Assembly: GCA_026981635.1 (NCBI GenBank)
Contig: JALSIF010000015.1
Location: forward strand, 1-6,403
Direction: 5' to 3'
DNA length: 6,403 bases
Source of the DNA: JALSIF01 sp026981635 [NCBI: bacterium]
Lineage (GTDB): Bacteria; 4484-113; JALSIF01
The notes beneath the pieces are model-generated. The model saw only the letters and a program-made list of their open reading frames with translations, had not been told where the DNA came from and did no database searches. Positions 1-6,157 of the stretch are shown in pieces. Position numbers and translations under genes: made by a program. The first letter of the stretch is position 1. Each line of letters starts with the position of its first letter.

Positions 1-1853
1 TTAGGGTGGTGGCGGTGGACAGCCAGGGGCGGGAGAGCCCGGCGGCCAGCGCCATCCTGCGGGGGCAGCCGGGGCAGCTGGCGGTCAACACCAGCGGCCG
101 GCTGGCGGCGGAGGCGCCGGTGGTGGAACGCGGCTCTCCGGTGGTGGTGAGGCTGGAGAGCCCCTGCCCGGAGTGTGTGGAGTATGAATGGGACCTAAAC
201 GGCGACGGCAAGAGCGACCTCACCGGCGGCCCCGAGGTGGGCTTTACCCCGCCCGCGGCGGGCATCTGGCGGATCGCGGTGCGGGGGCGGGACGCTTCGG
301 GCCGGGTGCGGCTGATGGCCGAGGTGGGAGTGCTGGTGGCGGGGGAGAACCTGCCCCCGGTGGCGCTGCTCAGGGCGGACCGGCAGCGCTTCTTCACCGC
401 CGACTTCAGCCCCACCCAGTCGGCCACCCTGGACGCCAGCGAGAGCTACGACCCGGAGGGGGGCCCGCTGGAGTTTGCCTTTGACCCCGACGGGGACGGC
501 AGCTTCACCGACTGGTCGCCCGACCCCACGCTGAGCTTCCAAGTCTTCCTCATCGGCCCCCAGCAGGTAAGGCTCAGGGTGAGGGACCTGATGGGGGGGA
601 TAAATGAGAGCGCGGTGGTGGTCAACGTATATGACATAAGCGGATTTGACTTTAAGTCAGTTGTCCTACCTGGATGTAAGGGAGGTGGAGGGGGAACTCT
701 AGGTCCTTCTGAAGACCAGGCGCCGGTTCCGGTTGATATCGGGGGGAGGCTTTTTATTGCCTGCGCTGGGGGCTTTGACTTTACCAACCGCTACTCCTTT
801 GTATTTGTCCTTGCCCCCGTCAACTTTGAGGTGGCTGACCTCTGGTATCCCTACACGGTGGAAAACCTCGGCCTTACTACCGAAGTCAGCTACGGCTTTG
901 GCTGGATCACGATGGCCTTTACCCAGTCGGGCCGGCCGATCGCCTTTGTGGTCTCTGAGAACCACAGTGAGGATCCACCTTTGAGGGAGCTCAGGGTGGC
1001 GCTTTCCAAGGTCACCCTGCCGGCCAAGGAGGAGGACTGGAGGCCGGTCTACGTCATTGATCAGGCAACGGATTCTTTCAGGAACTTGAGCGCAGCGCTA
1101 GTGGGGGGCAGGCCCGCCTTAACCTATTACCAACTACCGCCGTTGCCTGGCTCAGGAATGCTCAAGTTTGCCCAGGCCACCACTGAGGAGCCGGCCGGCC
1201 CCGGCGACTGGGTGGTGACGGTGGTTGATGTGGGGCCGGAGCTGGAAGGGGGCGGCTTTGCCGATGTGGGGCGGTATGCCAGCCTGGCCGACCTGGGTGG
1301 GCTTCCCGCCATCGCCTACTACGACCGGGACAACCAGACCCTGCGCTTCGCCCTGGCCAAGGTGGCCGAGCCCCGCTCAACCCTGGACTGGGACATCTAT
1401 GTGCTGGACGGCGAGCCGGACGCCGGCCGGTATTCCCACCTCGCCACCCTGGCCGACGGGCGGCCGGTGGTCACCTACGTCTGCCGCGACGCCCTCTGCT
1501 TCGCCTACGGCAAGTTCGTCCACCCCCGCTCACCGGAGGACTGGGAAGTCTATGTGCTGGACAGCGCCCCGGACGGGGTGGTGGGAGAGCACAACGACCT
1601 CGCCCTGCTGCCCGACGGGCGGCCGGTGATGGTCTACCGGCGGGGCGGCACCCCCGCCGGCCTGGCCTTCGCCGAGGCCAAGACCCCCTTCCCCTCCGGC
1701 CCCGGGGACTGGCTCCTCAGCGTGGCCAGCACCAACCTCCAGAGTTTGGGAAGGGCTAACCGCATTTTCATCTGGCAGGGCTTCCCCCTAGCCATCTCTA
1801 TGTTGGGTGATGGAGGGAGTGTGGGGTTAAAGCTTATGGTTCCCTCCTTCTGA
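1..1853 (+). CDS. Modular extracellular-type protein: Fn3 tail, two PKD-like domains, seven-unit propeller-like C-terminus (5' end outside window)
   Basis: The frame is open to the left edge, so the true start lies upstream; the first GTG in the window is at 6. Residues below count from that GTG. Residues 1-20 (AVDSQGRESPAAS) resemble the last strands of an Fn3 domain. About 38-112 and 117-208 are PKD-like domains, each with an acidic loop of calcium-binding type (DLNGDGKSD at 63-71, DPDGDGSFTDW at 160-170). From about 215 to the end there are roughly seven degenerate units. Each has a Trp-led strand (W280, W345, W402, W462, W513, W569; typical form DWEVYVLD), then a DGRPVVxY-like strand and an LxFAxAK-like strand. 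Spacing of 51-65 residues suits blades of a beta-propeller. It ends in a TGA followed directly by an in-frame TAG. Domain types point to a secreted or surface protein, but the signal sequence is not visible and ligand and function are unknown. No catalytic motif was recognised. GC content dips in the first blades (about 600-1160). Confidence 0.85.
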   Translation, partial: RVVAVDSQGRESPAASAILRGQPGQLAVNTSGRLAAEAPVVERGSPVVVRLESPCPECVEYEWDLNGDGKSDLTGGPEVGFTPPAAGIWRIAVRGRDASGRVRLMAEVGVLVAGENLPPVALLRADRQRFFTADFSPTQSATLDASESYDPEGGPLEFAFDPDGDGSFTDWSPDPTLSFQVFLIGPQQVRLRVRDLMGGINESAVVVNVYDISGFDFKSVVLPGCKGGGGGTLGPSEDQAPVPVDIGGRLFIACAGGFDFTNRYSFVFVLAPVNFEVADLWYPYTVENLGLTTEVSYGFGWITMAFTQSGRPIAFVVSENHSEDPPLRELRVALSKVTLPAKEEDWRPVYVIDQATDSFRNLSAALVGGRPALTYYQLPPLPGSGMLKFAQATTEEPAGPGDWVVTVVDVGPELEGGGFADVGRYASLADLGGLPAIAYYDRDNQTLRFALAKVAEPRSTLDWDIYVLDGEPDAGRYSHLATLADGRPVVTYVCRDALCFAYGKFVHPRSPEDWEVYVLDSAPDGVVGEHNDLALLPDGRPVMVYRRGGTPAGLAFAEAKTPFPSGPGDWLLSVASTNLQSLGRANRIFIWQGFPLAISMLGDGGSVGLKLMVPSF

Positions 1854-1858
1854 TAGCC

Positions 1859-2983
1859 TCAGGGGGTCTCGGGTGACCAGATCCAGTCGGCGATGAAGAT
1901 GTTGGTCTCCCCGGGCCTGAGGCCGTTTCGGTTGGAGGCAAATACCAGCTTCTTGCCGTCGGGGGAAAACATGGGAAAGCCGTCAAAGCCGGGGGCGGTG
2001 GTCACCCGCACCGGCTCGCCCCCCTCAAGGGGGACCAGGTAGAGGTCAAACTCGCGCACGTTTCCCCCCATGTTGGAGGCAAAGATGACGTATTTGTCGG
2101 AGGGGTGCATGAAGGGGGCAAAGTTTGCCGCCCCGTTGTCGGTGAGCTGGCGCTTGTCCGAGCCGTCCGAGCGCATGGCGTAGATCTCCAGGTTCATGGG
2201 CCTTATCAGCCCCTGGCGGAGAAGCTCCCTGTACTGCTCCTTCTCCTCCTCGCTTCTGGGGCGGTTTGAGCGGTAGACGATCCACTCCCCGTCGTAGCTG
2301 AAGAAGGGGCCCCCGTCGTAGCCAAGCTCGTCGGTCAGGCGCCTTACCTCGTAGGTGTTCAGGTCCATGAGATAGATGTCCAGGTCGCCGTTGCGGTAGC
2401 TGGTAAAGACCATGCGGTTTCGCTTCCAGTCTACCGTCGCCTCGGCGTCGTAGCCCCAGTTGTAGGTCAGGCGGGTAAGCTTCCCCTGGCCGTCGTCCAT
2501 GAAGATCTCGTACTCGGGGTGGAGGGCCCAGACGTAGCCCTGGGAGTAGTCGGGGCGGGGGGGGCAGGTGTCCATGTAGAGGTGGGTGGAGGAGTAGATG
2601 AACTTCTTGCCGTCGCTGAGGATGAAGGAGCAGGTGGTCACCCCCCGGCCGGTGGAGACCAGCCGCATCACCCCCGTTTCAAGGTCCATGCGGTAGATCT
2701 GGTCGCAGGGATACTTGTCGCTTGTCACTTGGAGGATTAGCTCCCTGCCGTCGGGGGAGAAGTAGGCCTCGGCGTTCTGGCCGCCGAAGGTGAGCTGGCG
2801 CAGGTTGGCCAGAAACTTCTCCTCCCCGGGATAGAGCCTGGGGGGCGGGTATCCCTCCGGGTCGGGGTAGATCACCGCCGGCGGGGCGGGGCGGTCGGCC
2901 TCCTCCTCCGCCGCCGCCCAGGCGGGAAGCAGGGCGGCCATCAGAATGAGAAAGGGGCAAAGCCTTTGTGAAGTGGTTCTCAT
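1859..2983 (-). CDS. Exported TolB-like PD40/WD40-type beta-propeller protein
   Basis: A 374-residue protein with a Sec signal peptide: n-region MRTTSQR, hydrophobic core from about 8 to 23, then AWAAAEEE, giving a likely signal peptidase I site near residue 24-25. There is no lipobox. The mature part repeats the PD40 pattern SPDG-x-x-L-x-F-x-S...IYxMDxxTG...RLT: SPDGRELIL (about 76), SDGKKFIYSS (123), then LTDELGYDGGPFFSYDGEWIVYRSN, in pieces from about 216, and FSPDGKKLVFASNR near 339-352. The whole length, including the C-terminal NIFIADW, fits a widespread family of about 350-370 residue TolB-like proteins often labelled PD40 or TolB family; its function is not established, and it is not necessarily the Tol-Pal protein. 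I chose the ATG at 2983 because AAGG lies 9 nt upstream; a TTG three codons earlier (2992) is possible. It is divergent from the M28 peptidase and converges on the PKD/propeller gene with a 5-nt gap. It contains a run of eight C on the coding strand (2557-2564). Confidence 0.88.
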   Translation of the reverse strand: MRTTSQRLCPFLILMAALLPAWAAAEEEADRPAPPAVIYPDPEGYPPPRLYPGEEKFLANLRQLTFGGQNAEAYFSPDGRELILQVTSDKYPCDQIYRMDLETGVMRLVSTGRGVTTCSFILSDGKKFIYSSTHLYMDTCPPRPDYSQGYVWALHPEYEIFMDDGQGKLTRLTYNWGYDAEATVDWKRNRMVFTSYRNGDLDIYLMDLNTYEVRRLTDELGYDGGPFFSYDGEWIVYRSNRPRSEEEKEQYRELLRQGLIRPMNLEIYAMRSDGSDKRQLTDNGAANFAPFMHPSDKYVIFASNMGGNVREFDLYLVPLEGGEPVRVTTAPGFDGFPMFSPDGKKLVFASNRNGLRPGETNIFIADWIWSPETP

Positions 2984-3114
2984 GCCTCTCAACCTTAGCC
3001 AATACCTGAGTTTGGGGGGAGCTATTTTTGGCGTCTACTAAACTCTCCCCCATGCGTTTGAGCGAGACGGCAGGAAAGTATAGGGGGTTCACCGCGGGCC
3101 TTTTCTCCACTGGA
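2984..3114. promoter_or_regulatory. Divergent intergenic region between TolB-like and M28 peptidase genes
   Basis: Both flanking genes point outward, so their promoters should lie here or just inside the 5' ends. No strong sigma-70 pair is visible. Weak candidates are TTTGAG (3057-3062), 16 nt, TATAGG (3079-3084) on the + strand, and a TATACT on the - strand covering the same bases (3078-3083) with no good -35. GGGGGAG at 3015-3021 sits 6 nt before the TTG at 3028 and could be a Shine-Dalgarno site if the peptidase starts there. That would shrink the region to 44 nt. Confidence 0.35.
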
Positions 3115-4941
3115 ATGGTTAGGGGAGGGGTAGGCTTTCTTTTGCTGCTTGCCCTCCTCCTGGGGGGAGCGGGCGAGGGGCGGGCCATTGACGCCCTGAG
3201 CCTCAAGAAGGACCTCTACTACATCGCCAGCGACTTTCTGGAGGGGCGGGCGGCGGCAAGCGAGGGGGAGAGGAAGGCGGCCGAGTTTATTGCCTCCCGC
3301 TTCCGTGCGCTGGGCCTTCGGCCCGCCTTTGGCGACAGCTACTTTCAGGAGTTTGAGATCGTAACCGGGCTAAGGCTAACCGAGAACAACCACCTCACCG
3401 CCACCCTCCCCCAGGGGGAGGAGGAGCTTGCCCCGGGGGAGGACTACATCCCCCTCACCCGCAGTGGGAATGGGGAGGTTAGCGGGGTGCCCCTGCTGGT
3501 GGGCTTTGGCATCACGGCAGAGAAACTTGGCTACGACGACTACCGGGGGCAGGAGGTGGAGGGTCGCATCGTAATCCTCATGGGGATGGAGCCGGAGAGG
3601 CTCTCCACCCGGGCGGGAATGGACCGGGGGGCCATCACCCAGCATGCCTCGGTGACCAGCAAGATCTCCAACGCCAAGCAGCACAAGGCGGCGGCGGTGA
3701 TCCTGGTGGACCCGGCGGCGGGGCCCCTGGCACCGGAGAAGGAGAGGCTCCCCGAGCTCTTCGCCCGCGGGGTGGTAGGCGAGGTGGGCATCCCGGTGGT
3801 GAAGGTTCGGCGGGAGGTGGTGGACCGCTGGCTCAGGGCCTCCCTGGGCAGGGGGCTAGCCGACTACCAGGGGGAGCTGGAGGACTTGGACCCGCCGGGG
3901 CCGGTGGAGCTTGCCGGGGTGAGGCTTTCCCTGCAGGTGGAGATAGAGAAGCTTTATGGCAAGGCCAGAAACGTTGCCGCCATCCTGGAGGGGGGAAGCT
4001 ATGTGCTTAAGAACGAATATGTGGCGGTAAGCGCCCACTACGACCACCTGGGCTTTGGCCGCTCGGGGAGGAGCATGACCCCGGGGCGGCGCGAGGTCCA
4101 CAACGGGGCGGACGACAACGGCTCGGGGACGGTGGGGGTGCTGGCCCTGGCGGAGGCGCTGGCCACCGCCGAGAAGGGGCCCGACCGCTCGGTCATCTTT
4201 GTCCTCTTCTCCGGTGAGGAGCTGGGCCTTCTGGGGAGTAAGCACTTCAGCCAGAACCTGCCGGTTGCCCGCGAGCAGCTGGTGGCGCTCATCAACCTTG
4301 ACATGATCGGCCGGCCCAAGGAGGGCAGGTGGCTGCTCGGCGGGGTGGGGACCTCGTCGGTGTGGAGCGATCTTATTGACCAGGTCAAGCAAAGTCACCC
4401 CGAGGTCAGCTTCACCACCCAGCGCTCGGCCCGGGCCCCCTCGGATCAGTCCAGCTTCCTGCCCCTGAGGCTGCCGGTGCTTTGGTCCTACGACGGGGGC
4501 CACCCCGACTACCACCGGCCCACCGACGACCCGGAGAAGATTGACTATGAGGCGATGGCCCGCTGGCTCGGCTTTATTCGCGACCTGGTGGTGGCCATCG
4601 CTGATCTTCCCCGCCGGCCCGACTATAAGGAGGTGAAGGGGAGCGAGTTTCGCCGCCCGCGCAACCAGTTTCGGGTCTACCTGGGGACCATGCCCGACTA
4701 CACCTGGGAGGGGGAGGGGCTCAGGGTGGACGATGTCACCCCGGACAGCCCGGCCGACCGCTATGGGATAAGGGCGGGGGATGTTATCCTGCGGCTGGGA
4801 CCGGTTGAGATAAAGGACATCTACGACTTCGTCTACGCCCTGCAGACCCTGGCGCCGGGGGTGTGGTATGATGTGGTGGTCAGACGGGGGGGGGATACGG
4901 TGAAGCTTCGGGTAAAGATGGAGGCGCGGGAGAGGGAGTGA
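3115..4941 (+). CDS. Secreted M28-family zinc aminopeptidase with PA and C-terminal PDZ domains
   Basis: Residues count from the ATG at 3115 (608 aa). A Sec signal peptide (MVRGG, then GFLLLLALLLGG, probable cleavage after GEGRA) suggests export. A PA domain is inserted at about 95-260. The M28 co-catalytic zinc site is complete: H308 in AHYDHLG, D333 in GADDNGSG, catalytic E368 and ligand E369 in SGEELGLLGS, D396 in NLDMIGR, H467 in YHRPTDDP. A PDZ domain fills about 519-603 (VTPDSPADRYGIRAGDVIL), as in other M28-PA-PDZ proteins. Expected reaction: removal of N-terminal residues from peptides; the specificity is unknown. The frame is open from a TTG at 3028, the only start with a Shine-Dalgarno-like GGGGGAG. 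I prefer 3115 because it gives a normal short n-region and because the 29 extra codons have unusually low GC at first codon positions; an ATG at 3052 is a third option. A G9 run occurs at 4886-4894. The next gene follows after 25 nt. Confidence 0.93.
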   Translation: MVRGGVGFLLLLALLLGGAGEGRAIDALSLKKDLYYIASDFLEGRAAASEGERKAAEFIASRFRALGLRPAFGDSYFQEFEIVTGLRLTENNHLTATLPQGEEELAPGEDYIPLTRSGNGEVSGVPLLVGFGITAEKLGYDDYRGQEVEGRIVILMGMEPERLSTRAGMDRGAITQHASVTSKISNAKQHKAAAVILVDPAAGPLAPEKERLPELFARGVVGEVGIPVVKVRREVVDRWLRASLGRGLADYQGELEDLDPPGPVELAGVRLSLQVEIEKLYGKARNVAAILEGGSYVLKNEYVAVSAHYDHLGFGRSGRSMTPGRREVHNGADDNGSGTVGVLALAEALATAEKGPDRSVIFVLFSGEELGLLGSKHFSQNLPVAREQLVALINLDMIGRPKEGRWLLGGVGTSSVWSDLIDQVKQSHPEVSFTTQRSARAPSDQSSFLPLRLPVLWSYDGGHPDYHRPTDDPEKIDYEAMARWLGFIRDLVVAIADLPRRPDYKEVKGSEFRRPRNQFRVYLGTMPDYTWEGEGLRVDDVTPDSPADRYGIRAGDVILRLGPVEIKDIYDFVYALQTLAPGVWYDVVVRRGGDTVKLRVKMEARERE

Positions 4942-4966
4942 GGGTAGACGACAGAGAGGTCTTCAA

Positions 4967-5752
4967 ATGTGCAGACTTCTCGGACTTGTGGCAAACAAAC
5001 CTGTAAATTTTAAGTTTTCATTAGAAAGATTCCGAGAATTCGCGAGCAGAAATCGGGATGGTTGGGGAGTCGGCTGGTATTGTGAAAAGAATAAAGAACC
5101 GTTAATAGAAAAGGAAGCCAAGGAAGCAACAATTAGTGAGAAATATACTTCCACATTTCATGTGAATTCATGTATTTTTATTGCCCATGTTAGGTATAAA
5201 ACTTTCGGAGAGCCCAAAGTTGAGAATACTCATCCATTTGCTTTTAAAAATTGGCTGTTTGCCCATAATGGGTCTATTTGTGAGCAGGATGAATTGTACT
5301 TGGCTGAAAGTCTAGTAGAGCTCTTGAAAGGAGATACTGATTCAGAGAAATTGTTTCTTTACTTGATTCAGGATATTAATAATGAAAGCGAAATAAATCA
5401 AATCATTGATTCTCTTGTTAATAGAATAACTGAGCTAAAAAAATTTAAGTATAGCTCTCTAAATTTTATTCTTTCAAATGGAGAATATCTAATTGCCTAT
5501 AGAGATGCAATTAGCAACTTGGACTATTACTCTCTTTATTACCTGAAGAGAGATTATGATTCACCTGCGATCAGTTATTTATCTCCTGAGACCAAGGCGC
5601 TAATTGATCTAAAACTTGCTAGAGATGAAAAGGCAATAATTGTATGCTCTGAGAAACTAACCAGAGATGAAGAATGGAAGTGTCTTTCAAATGGGGAGAT
5701 GTTGGTAGGTCATGCTGGTGACTTAGACTGCAGGATCATCAAATGGAAATAA
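4967..5752 (+). CDS. Class II (Ntn-type) glutamine amidotransferase, YafJ/GATase_4-like, AT-rich and probably acquired
   Basis: A complete 261-residue protein of normal length for the stand-alone YafJ/EgtC-like class II amidotransferases. The N-terminus MCRLLGLV puts Cys2 at the mature N-terminus as the Ntn nucleophile. Other family signatures are NRDGWGVGWY (29-38), AHVRY (73-77), NTHPF (87-91), AHNGSI (99-104), DSEKLF (125-130) and SEKL...W (228-237). The domain hydrolyses glutamine to glutamate and ammonia or acts on gamma-glutamyl amides. No synthetase partner is fused or adjacent, so the acceptor is unknown, and nothing nearby suggests ergothioneine synthesis. GAGAGG at 4954-4959, 7 nt before the ATG, is a good ribosome binding site. 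The gene is on the same strand as the peptidase with a 25-nt gap, so read-through is possible. It has roughly 33% G+C by hand count of sample rows, against about 65-75% around it, with many AGA and A/T-ending codons. That points to horizontal transfer. The stop lies 2 nt from the tRNA-Ser gene on the other strand. Confidence 0.93.
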   Translation: MCRLLGLVANKPVNFKFSLERFREFASRNRDGWGVGWYCEKNKEPLIEKEAKEATISEKYTSTFHVNSCIFIAHVRYKTFGEPKVENTHPFAFKNWLFAHNGSICEQDELYLAESLVELLKGDTDSEKLFLYLIQDINNESEINQIIDSLVNRITELKKFKYSSLNFILSNGEYLIAYRDAISNLDYYSLYYLKRDYDSPAISYLSPETKALIDLKLARDEKAIIVCSEKLTRDEEWKCLSNGEMLVGHAGDLDCRIIKWK

Positions 5753-5754
5753 AG

Positions 5755-5844
5755 CGGAGAGGGTGGGATTCGAACCCACGAGACGGGATCAACCCGCCTA
5801 CCGGTTTTCGAGACCGGCGCCTTCAACCACTCGGCCACCTCTCC
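5755..5844 (-). tRNA. tRNA-Ser(CGA)
   Basis: A 90-nt type II tRNA. On the - strand it has acceptor GGAGAGG pairing with CCTCTCC, D-stem GCC/GGC, and an anticodon stem CCGGT/ACCGG closing the loop CTCGAAA (anticodon CGA, at 5808-5810). The long variable arm (GGCGGG/CCCGTC with one G-T pair) is typical of serine, and the T arm is GTGGG-TTCGAAT-CCCAC. The discriminator is G73. CCA is not encoded (the next bases are CTTT), so it must be added after transcription. It reads UCG codons. The structure is intact, with no sign of damage next to the AT-rich gene abutting its 3' end. Likely promoters lie at 6018-6046 and/or 5862-5867. Confidence 0.97.
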
Positions 5845-5858
5845 GCGGGGTGGACACA

Positions 5859-5893
5859 GTGGTTATACCCTGCCCACCGGGGTGGTTATACCC
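5859..5893 (-). promoter_or_regulatory. Tandem TATAAC boxes in a 12-bp direct repeat; probable proximal promoter of tRNA-Ser
   Basis: GTGGTTATACCC occurs at 5859-5870 and again at 5882-5893 (23-bp period, 12/12 identical). On the - strand each copy reads GGGTATAACCAC. The TATAAC at 5862-5867 is a good -10 hexamer placing +1 near 5855, about 11 nt before the tRNA. The second TATAAC (5885-5890) lies exactly 17 nt upstream, where a -35 element would be, though it does not look like TTGACA. Between them sits a dyad, CCACC/GGTGG with a 2-nt loop. The repeat could be two -10 boxes, an atypical promoter or an operator. Confidence 0.45.
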
Positions 5894-6017
5894 CAGGCCG
5901 GGCGGGTGTTTTCCCACTCCTCTGGTCGGTGTGCCCTTAATGGCTGAACTACCCCGCTCTGGGTGGTTTGCCCCGACTGACCAGCTGGCTTTGGCTCCCG
6001 CTTAGGGGCGGGGAGAA

Positions 6018-6046
6018 ATTATCCCGCGGAGGGGCCCGTCGGTCAA
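6018..6046 (-). promoter_or_regulatory. Sigma-70-type promoter TTGACC-17 nt-GATAAT reading toward tRNA-Ser
   Basis: On the - strand the -35 hexamer TTGACC (6041-6046; 5/6 to TTGACA) and the -10 hexamer GATAAT (6018-6023; 5/6 to TATAAT) are separated by the ideal 17 nt. Predicted +1 is near 6011. It lies downstream of the S4-protein gene's stop and about 167 nt before the tRNA on the same strand. It may drive a leader plus tRNA-Ser, or a separate small RNA from the spacer. The -10 region is an AT island in very GC-rich DNA. Confidence 0.55.
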
Positions 6047-6157
6047 GGGGCAGGCCGGTTTGAGGGGGTGAAGGGGGCCGGGGGCCGGTGGTGTAAGACG
6101 AGGGGTGGCGGGCGCGCCTTCTCCTGGTGGCAGGGGGGAGACTGGCAGCCTGCCTGC

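Larger units (their letters stand above)
5845..6157. other. 313-nt noncoding spacer between tRNA-Ser and the S4-domain gene
   Basis: No convincing gene is seen; the short open frames here overlap the tRNA or have no ribosome site and no recognisable protein. Besides the two promoter signals, it holds a perfect 5-bp hairpin CCCGC-TTAGGG-GCGGG (5997-6012), which would be at the 5' end of a transcript from the 6018-6046 promoter. A longer imperfect pairing joins TGGTCGG (5923-5929) with CCGA...CCA (5974-5983). The G-rich + strand at 6064-6084 has three G5 runs, and GGCGCGCC lies near 6111-6118. No T-rich intrinsic terminator was found for either flanking gene. Confidence 0.6.

Noticed and set aside
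188-542. Open frames in other frames under the PKD gene, and similar ones under the other high-GC genes.
   Set aside because: They are rich in Gly, Pro, Arg and Ala, have no family signatures and overlap well-supported genes; this is expected in high-GC DNA.
1812-1847. GGAGGGA/TCCCTCC inverted repeat at the end of the PKD/propeller gene, as a possible terminator.
   Set aside because: The loop is 22 nt, it lies inside the coding sequence, and no T-run follows on either strand.
4954-5762. GAGAGG occurs at 4954-4959 and at 5757-5762, in direct orientation on both sides of the AT-rich gene, as an attL/attR pair would.
   Set aside because: Only 6 bp match, flanking bases differ, the left copy works well as a ribosome binding site, and the motif is common in this G-rich DNA. 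tRNA att repeats are normally much longer.
5905-5960. On the - strand, GGGGTAGTTCAGC looks like the start of a tRNA with a D-arm.
   Set aside because: No T-arm TTCGA sequence or matching acceptor strand occurs at the right distance.
5743-6005. Two overlapping + strand open frames of 65 and 80 codons.
   Set aside because: Both run antisense through the tRNA-Ser gene, lack a ribosome site and show no recognisable protein pattern.
6050-6157. Possible SRP (4.5S) RNA, since it can sit near tRNA-Ser in Bacillota.
   Set aside because: The conserved GGAAG...AGC apical loop is absent on both strands.
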